DNA of 64,000 nt from Monocercomonoides exilis. Lineage: Eukaryota > Preaxostyla > Oxymonadida > Polymastigidae. Positions within the stretch are counted from its first letter, which is position 1. The number at the start of each line of letters is the position of its first letter. Below the pieces are notes generated by a model, which worked only from the letters and a program-made list of their open reading frames with translations, was not told the DNA's origin and ran no database searches. Position numbers and translations under genes: made by a program. Below, piece after piece: positions 43,241-56,831 of this stretch. The stretch is from contig LSRY02000020.1 of NCBI GenBank assembly GCA_001643675.2, positions 1,171,501 through 1,235,500 of the forward strand. The letters are read 5' to 3'.

Positions 43241-46200
43241 ATGCTAGGAGAAGCTCAATGGGACTTAAGCTCCAATTTTTATCTTCCTGTACAAATTTCA
43301 GAATGTTGTGCATTGTGTGAAACATTTGTTTGCTGGAGAAGATCTTGCAGTGATAAAGTTACTGCCTTAAATTATAAGAAAACATCCACCAAACCATTTG
43401 AGATAGCTTGCACTGGAGCTACAATAACGTGTATTACCTTTCTTGAATCGACACAAGAGTTTAATGAGAGTTCAATTACAGATGAACTTAAGCAGTGTGC
43501 AATTGATAAAAAGGATAACAGTCATAAAGAATCACATTCAAAAAATTCCTTTTCATCTTGTACCAAGTATCTGCTTCTTATTTCAACGTCAATTGGATTA
43601 TATGTTGTAAAATTGAATTCAAAGGAAGATAATGGAATTATCATGTCATCTCCGTCCTACGATTCACCACCATCCAAACTCGATGCAAATTTGAGCGGAT
43701 GTTCAATTATTTGTTGTGGAACTTGCCCACGAGGGCAGCTTGCAGCTTTTGGTCTTTCGTCATCAGTTGCTGTTATCGATATTCCTTCACAAAAAGTAGT
43801 GAATATTCTTTCAGGGCATGGTGGAGGAGCAGGAACAACCGGCGTATGCTTTTGCCCATCAAATCCAGATTGGCTTGCAACAACAGGTGATGACAGAACC
43901 GTTAGAATTTTAAGTATTAAACACGGATGCGTTCTATTTCACTCATCGGTTCTATCATCTTCGACAATATCCGTAATCACGTCATGCGGAGGATCAAGGC
44001 CATTCTTGGCAGCAGGAACACACGACGGACGCGTTATTGTTCTCGATCTGGAGCAAGATGACTACACAAGCAATACTTCAAGAGACACTACTTTATCTGA
44101 CGATGGAGAACTCATCTCACAAGACACAGATCTGTCGCAGCCGCATCTGCTCCGCTGCGTCGTGGCCCTGCGCTTCGACACCGCCCCACTGTTCTCGTCG
44201 CAGTGGGGCACGAAAGCGTCGCTGGGGGGCGGAGCAGAGCAGGCAGCGTCCTCCGCATTCGCTCCCACGCTGCTCTGTGGCAGTGCACACCCAGAAAGAG
44301 ACACACACCCAGCACATCTGAGGGAACTTGTGTTATTTGAGCGCGCAGAATCCGCCAAATCTGCTTCTGTTGCGGCCAGACGGCTGCCTCCAGTCACTGT
44401 CACCCTCAGCGACAGCAGCTCGGGCTCTTCTCAGGCCGAGCTTGTTGGCACACTCCCTGTCAAAACAGAGTCTACTGCAGACGCCTTCACACCACCAGTG
44501 CTCCTGCTCACTTTTGCCAGAGGCCCCTCTCTCACTTTGCTTGGCCCGCCTACTGTGATCATTGCGGTCACCACTGCAGGCATCGTCTCCCTCGACACGA
44601 TGAACCAGACACGCACTGTGCTCTGCACGTTTTGCTCTGATGCGCCTTCTTCTTCTTCTTCTTCCTCTTCCTCTTCTTCTGCTGCTGTTACTTCTCCCTC
44701 ATCTCTGTCACTTGTTGCAGCCTCATCAGCCTGCCTCTGTTTAGACAGCGAGTTGGATGGGAAGGTGCGTGTGTGTGTGGCAGCTGCTTTTCTGCCTGGT
44801 CTCCAGAGCATCACACTCACCCCAAGGTGCATGCCATCTGACGAGAAGAGAACTGATTTATCGTTCTGTCTGAATTCTGCTTCTGACTCTTCTTCTTCTT
44901 CTTCTTCTTTTCCCTCCACCTCTTCTTCCTCTTCCTCTTCCTCCCCTTCCTCTTCTTTCCTCTCCCAAGCCCCGTCCCTCCGCCACCGTCTCGTGGCTGC
45001 CGTTGCACAGAAGAACAAGTCCATGTCTTATGAGTCCCAGCCTTCCCTCAGAGCTCCCCCACGCACCACTTGCTTTGGCTCTGTTGTCGACAGACGCACC
45101 CCGCCGCTGAGGGACATGCCAGTCATGTTCCACTCGAAGATCAAGTCTTCCGGGTACGGCGCTGTCAGCAAGCCGTTCCGGAGAATCGGAGATAAACAGC
45201 CAAGAAGCACGGCTCGCTCAGCGTCAGCGGGAAGATTTGGATCTTCCTCTTCCTCTTCCTCTTCTTCAAATAGAAACTCTCACAACTCCATCGTCCATCA
45301 ACACTCTTCAAACAGCAACAGAAAAGCACCTTCACTCACAACACACCGCAGATCCTCTGCTGACAGCGACCAATCAGCCACACAACTGCTCATCCCTTCC
45401 CATCCATCATTCATCTATCCAACTGACTGCCCTGTCCCTTGCTCTCCCAGCGACGCTGTTTTGTTCAGGCGCCGTGGCGGTAGCGGAAGCAGCTGCCCAA
45501 TCCATCGCATTTGCTGGTCTCCAGACGGAATGCGCCTGGCGTGTGTCACTTCTGAAGGAAATCTGCAGATTACAGCACCGTTTCGAGCAATGCAGTGTTA
45601 TAATTCGAGCTATTCTTCATATTCTTCCTCATCTTCTTCTGCTTCAATTCCTCTGAGAGAATACAGTTCTTCTTCTTCTTCTATTTCCTCCTCTTCCTCT
45701 TCCTCTTCTTCCTCTTCTGCTTCTTCTTCAGCTGTTGATGGGAGCGACATCATAATTGAATCATTTCGCCACTCGTCTCCTATTCTCGATGCTAAATGGA
45801 GCTGCGGCGGAGTCCATGTCATCACAGCTGAGGCAGATGGAGTTCGTGTTTGGAGAACTATTTCATCATCATCATCATCTTCTTCTTCTTCTTCTTCCTC
45901 CTCCTCTTCTTACTCACTCTCTTCATTTTCTTCCTCTTCTTCTATTTCTGCCTCTTCTCGTGCTCTGAAATCTCTCTCTGTTCCTCTCTCTGCGCCTGGA
46001 ATGGTGCTCCGAATCGGAAACACTCTTCGAAGTCCAGCAAGTGAAGAGCTTCTTCCTTCTTCTTCTTCTTCTGTCTCATCTTCCCACACTCCTTCTCGTC
46101 CATCGCCTATGTTTGTTTCGCCAGCTGTTCAAAGGCAGAAACCTGCTTCACAAATAAGACCAGCCTCTCCTCGTGCCATCCGCCCACTCGACAAGAGAAG

Positions 46201-47272
46201 CATTGCTGCACATGCTGTTAATGCACCAAGATCCCATTCATCATCATCGTCATCATCTTCTTCTTTTTCTTCTGGTTCCTCCTCCTCCTCCTCCTCTTCT
46301 GCCAATTCTCCTCTTCGCCAAGTGTCATCTGCTTCTTTCTTCCGCAATGACAGTCTAATTCTCGTGGCAGAGCAGTCAAAACTTCGCTGCTATTCGTTTG
46401 TGCTCGGCGACGACGTCAGCTGCGGCGGAGATTTGGCCTCACAAAGAGAAGGCCGATATGAATGCCTCTGCTCTGCCTCACACCCGTCTGCTCAGAACAT
46501 CACTGCCATTGCGTGCCCAACATCCACTTTGTCCACTTTGTGTGTCGCTGCTGCCTCTGACCGCTCACTTTGCCTGTTTGACATAAACACAAGCAGAGCT
46601 ATAACAACCATTCCAGATGCTCATAACAGAAAAATCGCTGCTCTGACTGTTCCAGACGCCAATCCGTTTGTCAAATCTCCTGTTTCGATGCCTGATGTTT
46701 TTCTGTCGTCGTCCACAGACGCTGTGCGCTGCTGGGACATCCGCTGCCCGCTTCACGTGCCTGTTCTATGCCTCACTGCTCATTCACCCACGGCTGTCTC
46801 TGCAGCCGCTTTGGCGCTTTCTCCATGTTCTCGTTTTGTGTCCGTGGGGGGAAGTGACAATCGTGTGTGGATATACGATTTCCGCGCGAAAGCAGACTCA
46901 GTGCTGGTGGGCCATGCAGATGCAGTGAGCTCATTGGCGTGGTGTCCGACGCGTCCTTGCTTGGCGTCGGCGTCGCTCGATGGGACGGTGCAGATGTGGG
47001 GGGTGCTGGAGCAGATTGGGGGAAGAGTGAAGGTGAGGGAGGTGAGGAGAGCTAAGCCACCGCCGTCTGTGAGAGAGAAGGGGAAAGAGAAGGAGAACGA
47101 GAAGAAGAAAGTTGGGGTGAGTGGAAAGGAGAAGGAAGAGAAGGAAGAAGTGGAGGAAATGGAGGAGGTGGTAGATGAGTATTTTGAGGGAGAATATTTT
47201 GAAGGCGAGGAGAATGAAGAGGAAATGGACGATGTTGGAGAAATCACGTGGAACAAGGATTTCGAGAATTAA
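43241..47272 (+). CDS. WD40-repeat protein, WDR27-like
   Basis: A single exon of 1,343 residues. WD40 repeats are visible in an N-terminal group (GVCFCPSNPDWLATTGDDRT, then LAAGTHDGRVIVLDLE), a middle group (ICWSPDGMRLACVTSEG, then WSCGGVHVITAEADGVRVW) and a C-terminal group (VFLSSSTDAVRCWDIRCPLH, SPCSRFVSVGGSDNRVWIYD, WCPTRPCLASASLDGTVQMW). Between them are long poly-Ser segments from TCT/TCC repeats. The end is a highly acidic Glu-rich tail after a Lys-rich stretch. The C-terminal block arrangement resembles WDR27, a protein of uncertain, possibly ciliary, role. That match is from memory and other WD scaffolds remain possible. The ATG at 43241 is the first in frame after the divergent promoter. 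Confidence 0.75.
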   Translation: MLGEAQWDLSSNFYLPVQISECCALCETFVCWRRSCSDKVTALNYKKTSTKPFEIACTGATITCITFLESTQEFNESSITDELKQCAIDKKDNSHKESHSKNSFSSCTKYLLLISTSIGLYVVKLNSKEDNGIIMSSPSYDSPPSKLDANLSGCSIICCGTCPRGQLAAFGLSSSVAVIDIPSQKVVNILSGHGGGAGTTGVCFCPSNPDWLATTGDDRTVRILSIKHGCVLFHSSVLSSSTISVITSCGGSRPFLAAGTHDGRVIVLDLEQDDYTSNTSRDTTLSDDGELISQDTDLSQPHLLRCVVALRFDTAPLFSSQWGTKASLGGGAEQAASSAFAPTLLCGSAHPERDTHPAHLRELVLFERAESAKSASVAARRLPPVTVTLSDSSSGSSQAELVGTLPVKTESTADAFTPPVLLLTFARGPSLTLLGPPTVIIAVTTAGIVSLDTMNQTRTVLCTFCSDAPSSSSSSSSSSSAAVTSPSSLSLVAASSACLCLDSELDGKVRVCVAAAFLPGLQSITLTPRCMPSDEKRTDLSFCLNSASDSSSSSSSFPSTSSSSSSSSPSSSFLSQAPSLRHRLVAAVAQKNKSMSYESQPSLRAPPRTTCFGSVVDRRTPPLRDMPVMFHSKIKSSGYGAVSKPFRRIGDKQPRSTARSASAGRFGSSSSSSSSSNRNSHNSIVHQHSSNSNRKAPSLTTHRRSSADSDQSATQLLIPSHPSFIYPTDCPVPCSPSDAVLFRRRGGSGSSCPIHRICWSPDGMRLACVTSEGNLQITAPFRAMQCYNSSYSSYSSSSSSASIPLREYSSSSSSISSSSSSSSSSSASSSAVDGSDIIIESFRHSSPILDAKWSCGGVHVITAEADGVRVWRTISSSSSSSSSSSSSSSSYSLSSFSSSSSISASSRALKSLSVPLSAPGMVLRIGNTLRSPASEELLPSSSSSVSSSHTPSRPSPMFVSPAVQRQKPASQIRPASPRAIRPLDKRSIAAHAVNAPRSHSSSSSSSSSFSSGSSSSSSSSANSPLRQVSSASFFRNDSLILVAEQSKLRCYSFVLGDDVSCGGDLASQREGRYECLCSASHPSAQNITAIACPTSTLSTLCVAAASDRSLCLFDINTSRAITTIPDAHNRKIAALTVPDANPFVKSPVSMPDVFLSSSTDAVRCWDIRCPLHVPVLCLTAHSPTAVSAAALALSPCSRFVSVGGSDNRVWIYDFRAKADSVLVGHADAVSSLAWCPTRPCLASASLDGTVQMWGVLEQIGGRVKVREVRRAKPPPSVREKGKEKENEKKKVGVSGKEKEEKEEVEEMEEVVDEYFEGEYFEGEENEEEMDDVGEITWNKDFEN

Positions 47273-47526
47273 TCGGCTGAATGAAAATTACATAAAAATA
47301 CAAACATATACGACTTTCTATACACGCTAATCATAATTAATGCGTCGTTTTCTATTATAGAAGAAAAGAAGTGAATGCAAAATGAATTGAATTTCAGTGC
47401 TTAAAGAAACGATTACAATATTCAGAATTATATTGAAATCTGAATATTAAACATAGAAAATAAAAATAATAAAGAAAACTTAGCGAATAATAATCTGAAG
47501 TGGAAAAGACGAAATGTTAGATCATT
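47273..47526. other. Convergent 3' spacer
   Basis: 254 AT-rich bases between the ends of two convergent genes; no element seen. Confidence 0.5.
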
Positions 47527-48918
47527 TCAAAAACGAGGCGACGCTGCTTTCTGGTTCATCTCATCAAACATCGCATTTATGTGCTGGCTGAAGAACCTGT
47601 CTGAATGCAGCGAATGAGAAGAATCAAATGGAAGAAAGAACGGGTCTGAGTTGTCGCTTGATGGGATAAAGGAAGAAGCTGATGATGATGATGATGATGG
47701 CATCGGAGCAAAGTCTTGTGGCTGGTACAATTTCTGCTGTTGTAGTAGTTCAGAGGAAGGAATGAGCACGTCTGTGAAAGACGGGGGCTGCATCAGCTCA
47801 GAATTGAATGTTGTGCTTTCAATGTTATTACTGTTAATGTTTCCATCAACACTTGTCCCGAAGCTGTCTGAAGAAAGTTCTGGTGCAAAAAGAGGGCGTG
47901 AGCGAGACAAAGCGGTTGCAGCGCGTGAACGGCGAGGTATTCCGAGGGAAGTTGTGGGCGCGTCTGAAGATGAGCTTGATGGTGATGAAGACGCAGATGA
48001 ATACGAAGATGAAGGTGAGTCAGAGGCTGAGGAATAAGGGGATGATAGTGAAGATGAATAAGGAGAAGGAGAGGAAGAAGAATAAGGTGATGATGAAGAT
48101 GAAGAAGATGATGATGTAGAAAGAGAAGAAGAAAGACTTTGACGAGCTGACGAAGCAGAATTCGGAGAAGACCTGGAAGAAGAAGAAGAAGAAGAAGTGG
48201 AAGACTTTGATGGACTTGATTTTGTTGATCCAGAGAGATATGAAGAACCCTCAGAAGATAGAGAAGAAGAGGAAGAGGAAGAGGAGGATGAAGGTGAAGG
48301 GGTCACAGAGGAGAGCTTTGATGCCACTCGAGAAGACATTTTGATTGTTGAAGATTGCCTTTGAGAGGCTGGAATTGTTTCTCTCTCATCATAGAAGAAT
48401 GATGGCGTTGAAACTTTTGCTGGAGTTTTTGCTTCTGGACCCGTGGAGGAGTCGGGAAGATTTTGAGTCACAGGCTCTTTGTGGCTTTCTGTGGGAGTTT
48501 TTGGTTCATTGAGGATTGAACTGTTACTATCTCGTGCATATACCAATTGCCCTTGTTCAAGAGCTATTTTTCGTTGGCGAAGATAAATTTCTGCATCTTG
48601 CCCAGGACGGTGTGGAGCTATGGTGTTGGGGGATTGAAGGATGTGTGGCGCAATTGTTGTTATTGACTTAAATTTGTTTGCTGCAGCCTAAATTTGTTAC
48701 AAAGGCAAATTTTTGTTAAATTTGAAGAAAATTGTAAAAAACACCTGACGCTCTTCCTTTTCTTTTGCTTTTTTTGCAGAAGTTGTTCTCAGCAACGATG
48801 CTTTAATTAAATATTTTCTTTATGAAGCAAATACAAATTAACATTGAAAACCTTCAAGCCAATTATTTAATAAACAAAGCAATAATAAAATAGAAGTATG
48901 AAAATGCCTGTTTGGCAT
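47527..48918 (-). CDS. Ser-rich protein of unknown function, three exons
   Basis: Proposed exons 48852-48918, 48745-48800 and 47527-48687 join in frame to 427 residues. The first exon is the least certain, as its start (MPNRHFHTSILLLL) was chosen only because frame and splice signals fit (GTTTTC...AAAG). Residues 20-95 are the best-conserved-looking part: a basic KKAKEKEERQ stretch followed by IAPHILQSPNTIAPHRPGQD and EIYLRQRKIALEQGQLVYAR. The rest is poly-Ser from TCT/TCA repeats, ending in a hydrophobic/charged tail (FFSQHINAMFDEMNQ). No domain recognised. The low complexity suggests a disordered cytosolic or nuclear protein. Confidence 0.55.
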
Positions 48919-49625
48919 ATTTAAAAAAAGCCTTCAAGAAATTATTGTTGATATGAATTGTAGGCAAGAACCAATATGAAAACAAAAAATATACAAAAAC
49001 ATTTCAATGCTTATCCAACAGCAAACACAAAAGAATAGAATATCTTAAATGGTACAAATACAAATGAAGAATATGCAAAGAGTAATAATGCGTTTCATTG
49101 CATCTTCCTTCTTCAAATCTTCAAAGAAGAATATTGATCGAAAACATTATAGATTATCATTGCTTTTCCATATGAAAATTTCTCGCTTCAAAACAAAAGT
49201 GATCTTCATATGACTAATTTATTAGCATCAATTTGTTTGGTTATAGAATAAACATTGAATAAGAATAAAAAACCACTGATGAATATTTAAATAAACAAAC
49301 AAAAAATAACTATTAATAAATAAAAGACAGTTCAATTTATTAATCGAATTTTTAAACAAAAGTTCCACGAAGCTTTATTTTATTTTTGAATAATTCCGCT
49401 TTCGATTTCAAAATTCATTTTTAGTTTTTCAGATCCAATTCATAATAAATATCTTGCAATAAAATTTTGCTAAAAAATTGGATATATACAATTTAAACAC
49501 TTTAAAAAGAAATTTATTTAAATATACAATCAAAGGCTTAGCATTGCTCTGAAAAGTGTGAAGAACTTCTTCATTTTGTTAACGAATAAAATTTTTGCTC
49601 TTTTAATTGTGAAAGTTGAAAATCA
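48919..49625. other. AT-rich divergent intergenic region
   Basis: Lies between outward-facing genes and so includes both promoters. No distinct site recognised. Confidence 0.45.
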
Positions 49626-52600
49626 ATGGATGCTAACGATCAATATTCGGATGAGGTAATATCTAGCTTAATAATAACGCATTTCCTTCATTTTGGACTT
49701 GCAGGTTTTGCCTTCCTTTCCTTGATATTTTTAAAATTTGATAATATTCATTCGTCTTGGATACAAGGAATTATATTGGTCATTCTTTGCATGATTGTTT
49801 TATCATTCACAAAATTTGACCTTTCTCTTCTTCCAAATTTGTTTGCATCCTTGTCAATTCGACGAATTCTTTGCATTTCTGGAAATCATGCAAAGCTTGT
49901 GGCTTACATATGGGCTGCTTTGTATTTCATTGTTTCACTTTGTGGAATAGTTTTATTTTTACTATGGGGAGTATTTGTATGTATTGTTTTTGTTGTGAGG
50001 AAGAATATTTTTTTGAATCTTTAACTCTAATCTATCTTCAATTTTTGATATAATCAGTGTATCATTGAAATACCAGAGACACGAGTTGGAATTTCAGTCC
50101 TTTTATTGTCTATTGCTGTGATTTTATTTGTGTACGGAGTCTGTCGATGGGTGTCGGTGGAATGCCAGCTGATAGCAACTGTGATTGCTCCATTCCTTCT
50201 TTCAGCGGTTCTTGTTCTGGCAACATTTTTTGTGAATGTATTTTTGATGCGCCCGTTGTCACTATCAGCGCTTTCTTGGGTGTATTTACTGTGGGAAGTG
50301 CTCTTGCCCTCATACATCATCTTCTTTATTTCACGCTCACCAAAGACATCTCCTTCACAGTTTCTCTCTGAAAAGACCAATTTGCACCGAAATTCCTCCA
50401 AAAACAAGTTCTCTTTGCATCTTCTGTTTAAGCCCCGTTCTTCTGGAAACAAGTTCTGGATCGCTTTTATTTTGCAGATCTTGTCTATTGCACTGCTATT
50501 TGTCTATGGTGTTTTGTCTTATTTGTTCACAGACAACAACACGAATGTTGGCATATTCCACGCGATATTTCTTTCTGTCATTGACACACTGTCCATCTTA
50601 GTGGCTGCTTCATCTCCAACAACGTCGTATTTTTTCCCGATTTTCCTGTCATTCTCACTTCTTGCCACGAGGGCGTTTATATCAATTGGAGGCGAAAGAT
50701 ATTGGTTTCTGTCACATTGTGTTGCGTTTGTGGTTAACTTGATCATTTATTCGCTGAGTCTTGTCGTGCTGATGGTGAAAGAAGGGACGCGGAGCCAGAA
50801 GAGAGATATCAAGACACTTGTTGAGCACGTGCGGAAGGAAAGAGAGAAGGAGAAAGAGAAAAACAAGAAGGAAAACGATGAAAAGGATGGTGAAGAACAA
50901 AATGAAGAGAAAGAAAAAGAAAGCGAAGATTACAAAAACAATAAAGATTCATCATCATCATCATCTTCTTCTTCTTCCTTTTCGTCTTCTCATCCAAAAT
51001 TGTCAAAAATTCTTTCGAAAATCAAAAAACTGTTCTTTTTGCAGCATTCGATGATTATTTTTCTTTTTGTCTTTTTCGCAATTGAAACCATCATTGTCTT
51101 AGTCTTTTCTCTTATCTCATCACATCATTCATCAACATCATCAGCATCATCATCTTCTTCTTTATCTTCCTCTTCCTCTTCATCCTTATCATCAAAATCA
51201 GCTGATATAAACACAAACACGCTTTCACATCGTTTCACTTCATCACTTCCTTCTTCTTCTTCTTCTTCCTCCTCTTCCTTTTCATCATCATCATCATCAT
51301 CATCATCATCTTCTTCTTCTTCTTCCTTTTCCTCCTCCTCCTCCTCCTCTTCTCCTTCTTCCTCCTCCTTCGATTCCATCTCCAAAGCCGTTCTCTCCAT
51401 CCTCCCTCCAATCCCCACGTTCATTCCATATTTATCCTTCCTCTCTTTCTCCTCCACAGACACTCCAATCCATTCTGCTGCTTATAAAATTCCGCAGTTC
51501 GAATTTGGTGTTATGTCTATTTGGCTGGGCGTGTGCATTGTGCTGGCGATTGCAGGGATACGCTTGCTTATCAAGGAAGAATACCACTTCACAAAAAAGG
51601 TTTGATTGATTTTTTTATTTTAGAAAATTACTTCTTTTCTTTTCTTTTCTTTGCTTTGCTTTTCTTTTATTTCTCTTTTTATCTTTCTCGTTTTTATCTT
51701 TCTCGTTTTTCTTTTTTCTTTTCTCTTTTTTCTTCTCTTTCTTCTCTCATTCTTCCTCCCCCCCCCCCCCCCCCCCCCTTTTTTTTTTTTTTTTTTTTCT
51801 CGTCAGTCATTCCTTCTTATCATTTCTTCTCTCATCCTCGTGGAGTTATATTCTGGTTATTCCTACTTTCGCCTCCGTTCATTTGTCATCTTTGCTACTT
51901 TGTGCTGCCTCCCCATCATCATCGTCCTATTCGTGGCTCTCATTGTTGAGCTTAAGAGAAATTCATATGGTTTGCTTCAATTCATGTCATTTATTTTGTT
52001 TTATTTATTTTATTTTATTTTGATTTATTCTTATTCTAATTTTTCATAAATCTTTCTGTTATTTCTTGGAAATTTCTTGTTATGTTTTCAAAAAAAATAC
52101 ACGTGATAATTGGATCAATTAACAACTTCTTCCCAATTTAATCCTTTCTGTGCTCTGTTTAATTAAAAATTTCCTCAGCTTTCATCACATTTCCCGATTC
52201 TGATCTAAACGCTCCACCTTTATCTGATTCTTCTTCTTCTTCTTCTTCTTCCTCCTCCTCCTCCTCTTCTTCTCCTTCCTGTTTTTCCTCTCTTTGCTCC
52301 TCTATCGCCTCGTTCTTCCATCATTCCAAGCTTTTCTTCTGCGGACAAGCCAACAAACTTTCTTATGTCATTTTGCTTCTCCTCTTTCTTCTTCTCATCG
52401 TCTTTGGCACTTTCATGGCTCTTCTCATGCTCTTTTCATGTTCTGTCATCCATTCTGATAGTTGGCGTCTGACTGCACTTCAAATAAGTTCGAGTTCTTC
52501 TTCTTCTGCTTCTGCTTCTTCTTCTTCCTTCTCATTATCATCATTATCATCTCCCTCTTCCTCTTCCTCTTCCTCTCCCTCTTCCTCTCCCTCTCCCTCA

Positions 52601-53804
52601 TCCTCCTTCTTCTCTCTCCTCTTCGGCACGATCTACAGCTTCGCCATCGGCGAGCTCATCCTCTTCATCCTCTGCTCATTTCTTTATTTCAACACGTTTT
52701 CTCTCAAAAATCAACCTTTTCTGATTCTTTTTCTCGCTCTCACTTTGCTTTACCCTGTGGCTGTCTTCGTTTTGCTTGTCACTCACAACATTTCTCCGGA
52801 AGATTCTGTATTGTATTTGGAAGGAAGGTTATCAGATAATAATAAAAATAATAATGTTGTTGATGATGCTTCGAGTTTTCATTCAATGGATTTGGCTTCA
52901 TCGTCTTCTTCATCGTCGTCATTTTCATTATCATTATCATCGTCTTCTTCTCTTTCTTCTCCTTCCTCTTCCTCTTCCTCTTCTTCCTCCTCTTCTTCTC
53001 CTTCTCCTCCTCCTCCTTCTTCCTTCTATCTCTCAACCATATGTATCCCTCTTTGCATCGTTCTCGCCCTTCCTGCTCTGTTTATGCTGATCACCTCTTT
53101 CCTTCTCCACCACAGCAATCACCACAAACTTACCTTTTCTTCAGTCTTCTTCTTCTTTTTCTCTGTCATTTTGCTTATTTTATTAGGTTTTCTGCTAATT
53201 TTCCGTGTTTCTGACTTCAGCTTCATTCTTCCTTCAACAAACAAAGCCAAAGAAGCAGAAAACAGTCAAATAAACTCGTTTTCCTTTGATTATTATGTGC
53301 TTGCGGGCGTTTCTCTGATTGTTGTGGCGGTTTTGCTGATATTCGGTGCATTTTGCTTGCACAGATGGCTTAAGCATAACTATACGGCTGATAAGGTGTG
53401 GAGGAGGTGGTTGAAAGAGAATGGGGACAAAATATATGAATTTTTTCTTTTCTTTCTTTTTGTTTGTTTGCTTTGTCAAAGCTGTTATCGTCAATCATTT
53501 TGGTTGACACGATATTTATTTACATTTTTATTCAAACTTCATCATATTTCTAAAATTTTCAAATTCTTTTTCTTTTTCTTTTCTCCCTCCCTCTCTCTCT
53601 CTCTCTTTCCCATCAGTTAACCTTCACCATCCTCATCCTCATCTGCATTGCCATCTTCGTTGGAGGCATTGTTTTGTCTGTCTTCCAAAAATCATATTTT
53701 TTGGGCTTTACAACAATCGATTTATTGGTTGTGTTCGTGTGCTTTGTCACTGGAATAGCTGAAATCGTGAAGCTGGTGAAGTTTGCTATAAAATATGGAT
53801 TATT

Positions 53805-53835
<31 letters not shown>

Positions 53836-55071
53836 TTTTTCACATTGTTTTATAAATTTCGTTATTATCATCGAAATCTTCATCATTATATTTCTTTTTC
53901 TTTTCTTCTTTTCTTCTTCTTTCTTCTGTCTATCCATAAATCCCCTTTAACCACCTAACCCTCCTTCCCCCTTCCCTTCTCTTCCCTTCTCTTCCATTCC
54001 CTTTCCTTTTTCCCCCTCTTCCCTTCCAGTTCCTCCTACTCCTTCCTCTTCTCCCCCACCATCTTCCCCATCTTCACCTTCTCCCCTTCCTCTCTCTCCA
54101 TCCAAAACACCTCTTTCTCCTTCCAGTTCCTCCTCCTCTCCCTCATCGGCGTTATTGTCTGGGGAATTATCGCTACCATCTTCATCACCCCTCTTTCTTT
54201 GGGCCTTTCTTTCTCTTCTCTTTCGTTCATGTGCTTCTTTTTGCTGCTTTTGTCGCTTTTGTACTCGTCTTTGATCGATTTCTCAGACGATGTGGCATTT
54301 CTTGAAGGACATAACATTGAGGCTTATATCAAAATCGTGTGTTTTATTTTATTTTGCTTATTTATTTTATTTTATTTTTATTTTTTCATTTTTGGATGGA
54401 ATATTTTATTGTTTATTTGTATTGCATATTTGAAAAAAATGTTAATAAAATGCATTTTCAAATATACCAAACGAAACAAAAACTATTTATTTTTTTCATT
54501 TGTGATATGATTTTGGCATCTTCATATTCATCAAATGTTTCTTTTCTTTTTTTTTTTCTTTCTTTTTCACTTTTTTTCTTTTTTTCTTTTTCACTTTTTT
54601 TCTTTTTTGCTTTTTGCTTTTCTTTTATTTTTTTAACCTTTCCTTCTCCCCCTTTTCCCCATTCAGGCCGAATCTCAAGAACTTGGTCGGTTTTACACCG
54701 ATTCTATTGATCTCCCCCTCCATCTGCTGAACAAAGAAGAGAGAAACGAGAGGGAAAGGCTGCTTGAAGAATATCACATGCTTGTGAATGAGCTGATGAT
54801 GTGTGAAGATGTGAATGATGATGAAGAAGGGCTGGAAGATTTGGAAGAGGTAGAAGGAGAAGGAGAAGGAGAAGGAGAAGGAGAAGGAGGAGGAAGAGGA
54901 GGAGGAAGAAGAGGAGAAGGAAAAGAAGATAATGATAATGAAAATGATAAAGAAGAAGAAAGAGGAAAAAACAAAGAAAAAATGAATGCAAAGACAAATG
55001 AAAAAAAGAAATTGCATCTCAAAACAGATTCTTCTGCTTCTGAAGCATTGTCAATACCAATTTCTTCTTCT

Positions 55072-55109
<38 letters not shown>

Positions 55110-56799
55110 TTCCTCCTCATCTTCTTCTTCTTCACATAAACCTTCTCAATCATCACCATCATCATTTTCTTCCTCCTCCTTCTCTTCTTCTTCAGATTTA
55201 CCTCCACCTCCACCACCTCCTCCTGTTTCCCCTCTTCTTCCCTCTCATCATCCTTCTTCATCTGCTCCTTCTCCTTTACGTCGATCAATATCAACTTCAT
55301 CTTCATCTTCTTCTTCCTCCTCCTCCTCCTCTTCTTCTTTCTCTTCTCCTCTTTCCTTTTCTTCAGACCAACCTCTTCCATTCGCTTCTTCCTCTGCCTC
55401 TTCTTCCACACCTCGCCGTTCTGCTTCAATTTCTTCTTCGCCTTCTTCTCTTCGCCGTTTGGCGTCTGTTGATCTCTCACACAGACAAAAATCGAGAAAA
55501 TATTCGGTTTCTTCTTCTTCTTCTTCTCCTTTAGCTACTCCAACACATTCTCCTTCTTCTTCTCTATCTTCTTCTTCCTCCTCTTCTTCTTCGCCATTGC
55601 AAAATCAACCTCATCAAAGATATGGTTCGAAGCTGTCACAAAGTGAGAAATCGAACGAGGAGGAGGAAGAAGAGGAAGAAGAGGAAGGAGAAGAAAATAA
55701 CGACAAAAATATGAAATCAAAGAAAACAAAAGAAAAAAGCACGAAAAACAAACAAGTTAACATACAAAGCGGTGATGGTGTTAGCATCGTTAATTATGAT
55801 AGAAACAATATGCAATCTGAAATTGAAGAAGAAAGAGAAAGAGAAAGAGAAAGAGAAAGAGGAAGAGGAAGAGAAGAAGAGGAAGAAGAAGACAAAACAT
55901 TGATGTGGGAAACAGAAAACGATCTCAAAGAGAAAATCAGCTTTTTGCGGAAAGAATTGAAGAAGATTAAGTTTATACAGAAGAAGAAGCAGGAAACGAG
56001 AGGTTTGATTGTATCAGCTGCAGATTTGGAGGAGACTAGAAAAGAAGAAGAAGAAGAAGAAGAAGACAGAGAAAGAGGAGAAAGAGAAAGAGGAGAAAGA
56101 GAAAGAGAAGGAGATGTTACTGTTGCAGCAGTTGAAGAAAAGAAGAAAGGAGAAATTGAAATGCAAACACAAACACAATCTGAATCATCTGGTTTGCCTT
56201 CACTTTCTCCATCTTCTCGGACTCCTTCTCAACAACAAAAGAAAGAACAACAACAAAACATTCAGTCAGAAGATGCAACTTCATCATCATCATCATCATC
56301 ATCTTCTTCTTCTGCTTCTTCGAATAGCAATTCAAAAAAGACTAATGATGCACTTGTAACTCCTGTGCATGATAATTCTCCTTCTTCTGCTTCGACTTCT
56401 TCTACAACTTCTGAAAAATTACCTCAAAAACAAGAAGATTCTTCGTCATCATCGTCTTCTTCTACCTCTTCCTCTTCTTCTTCCCAAGCTCCTCCTTCTT
56501 CGCGTGGCTGGATCAATTCACTAGTCAAATCCTCTCTCAGTTGGATGGGCTCTTTTGTGAAGATGATTCCTGTTCCTTCTTCTCCTTCTCCTTCTCCTTC
56601 ATCATCATCATCATCATCATCATCTTCTTCTTCTTCTTCAGCTATTGTTGATGAAAATGCTAACAACAAACAGAATGAAGAAACAAACAATAATTCTTCA
56701 TCGTCTTCTTCATCTTCCTCCTCTCTTCCTTCTCCTCCTTCTTCCCCTCCTCCTCTTCCTCCTTCTCCCACTATTACTCCTCCTCCTCCTCCACCACCT

Positions 56800-56831
<32 letters not shown>

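Noticed and set aside
44062-44403. Antisense frames opposite the WD40 gene
   Set aside because: Shadow frames of a GC-richer coding segment; the plus frame carries WD40 motifs throughout.
50054-50452. Minus-strand 132-codon frame opposite calpain exon 2
   Set aside because: Opposite a clear multi-TM coding exon; no features of its own.
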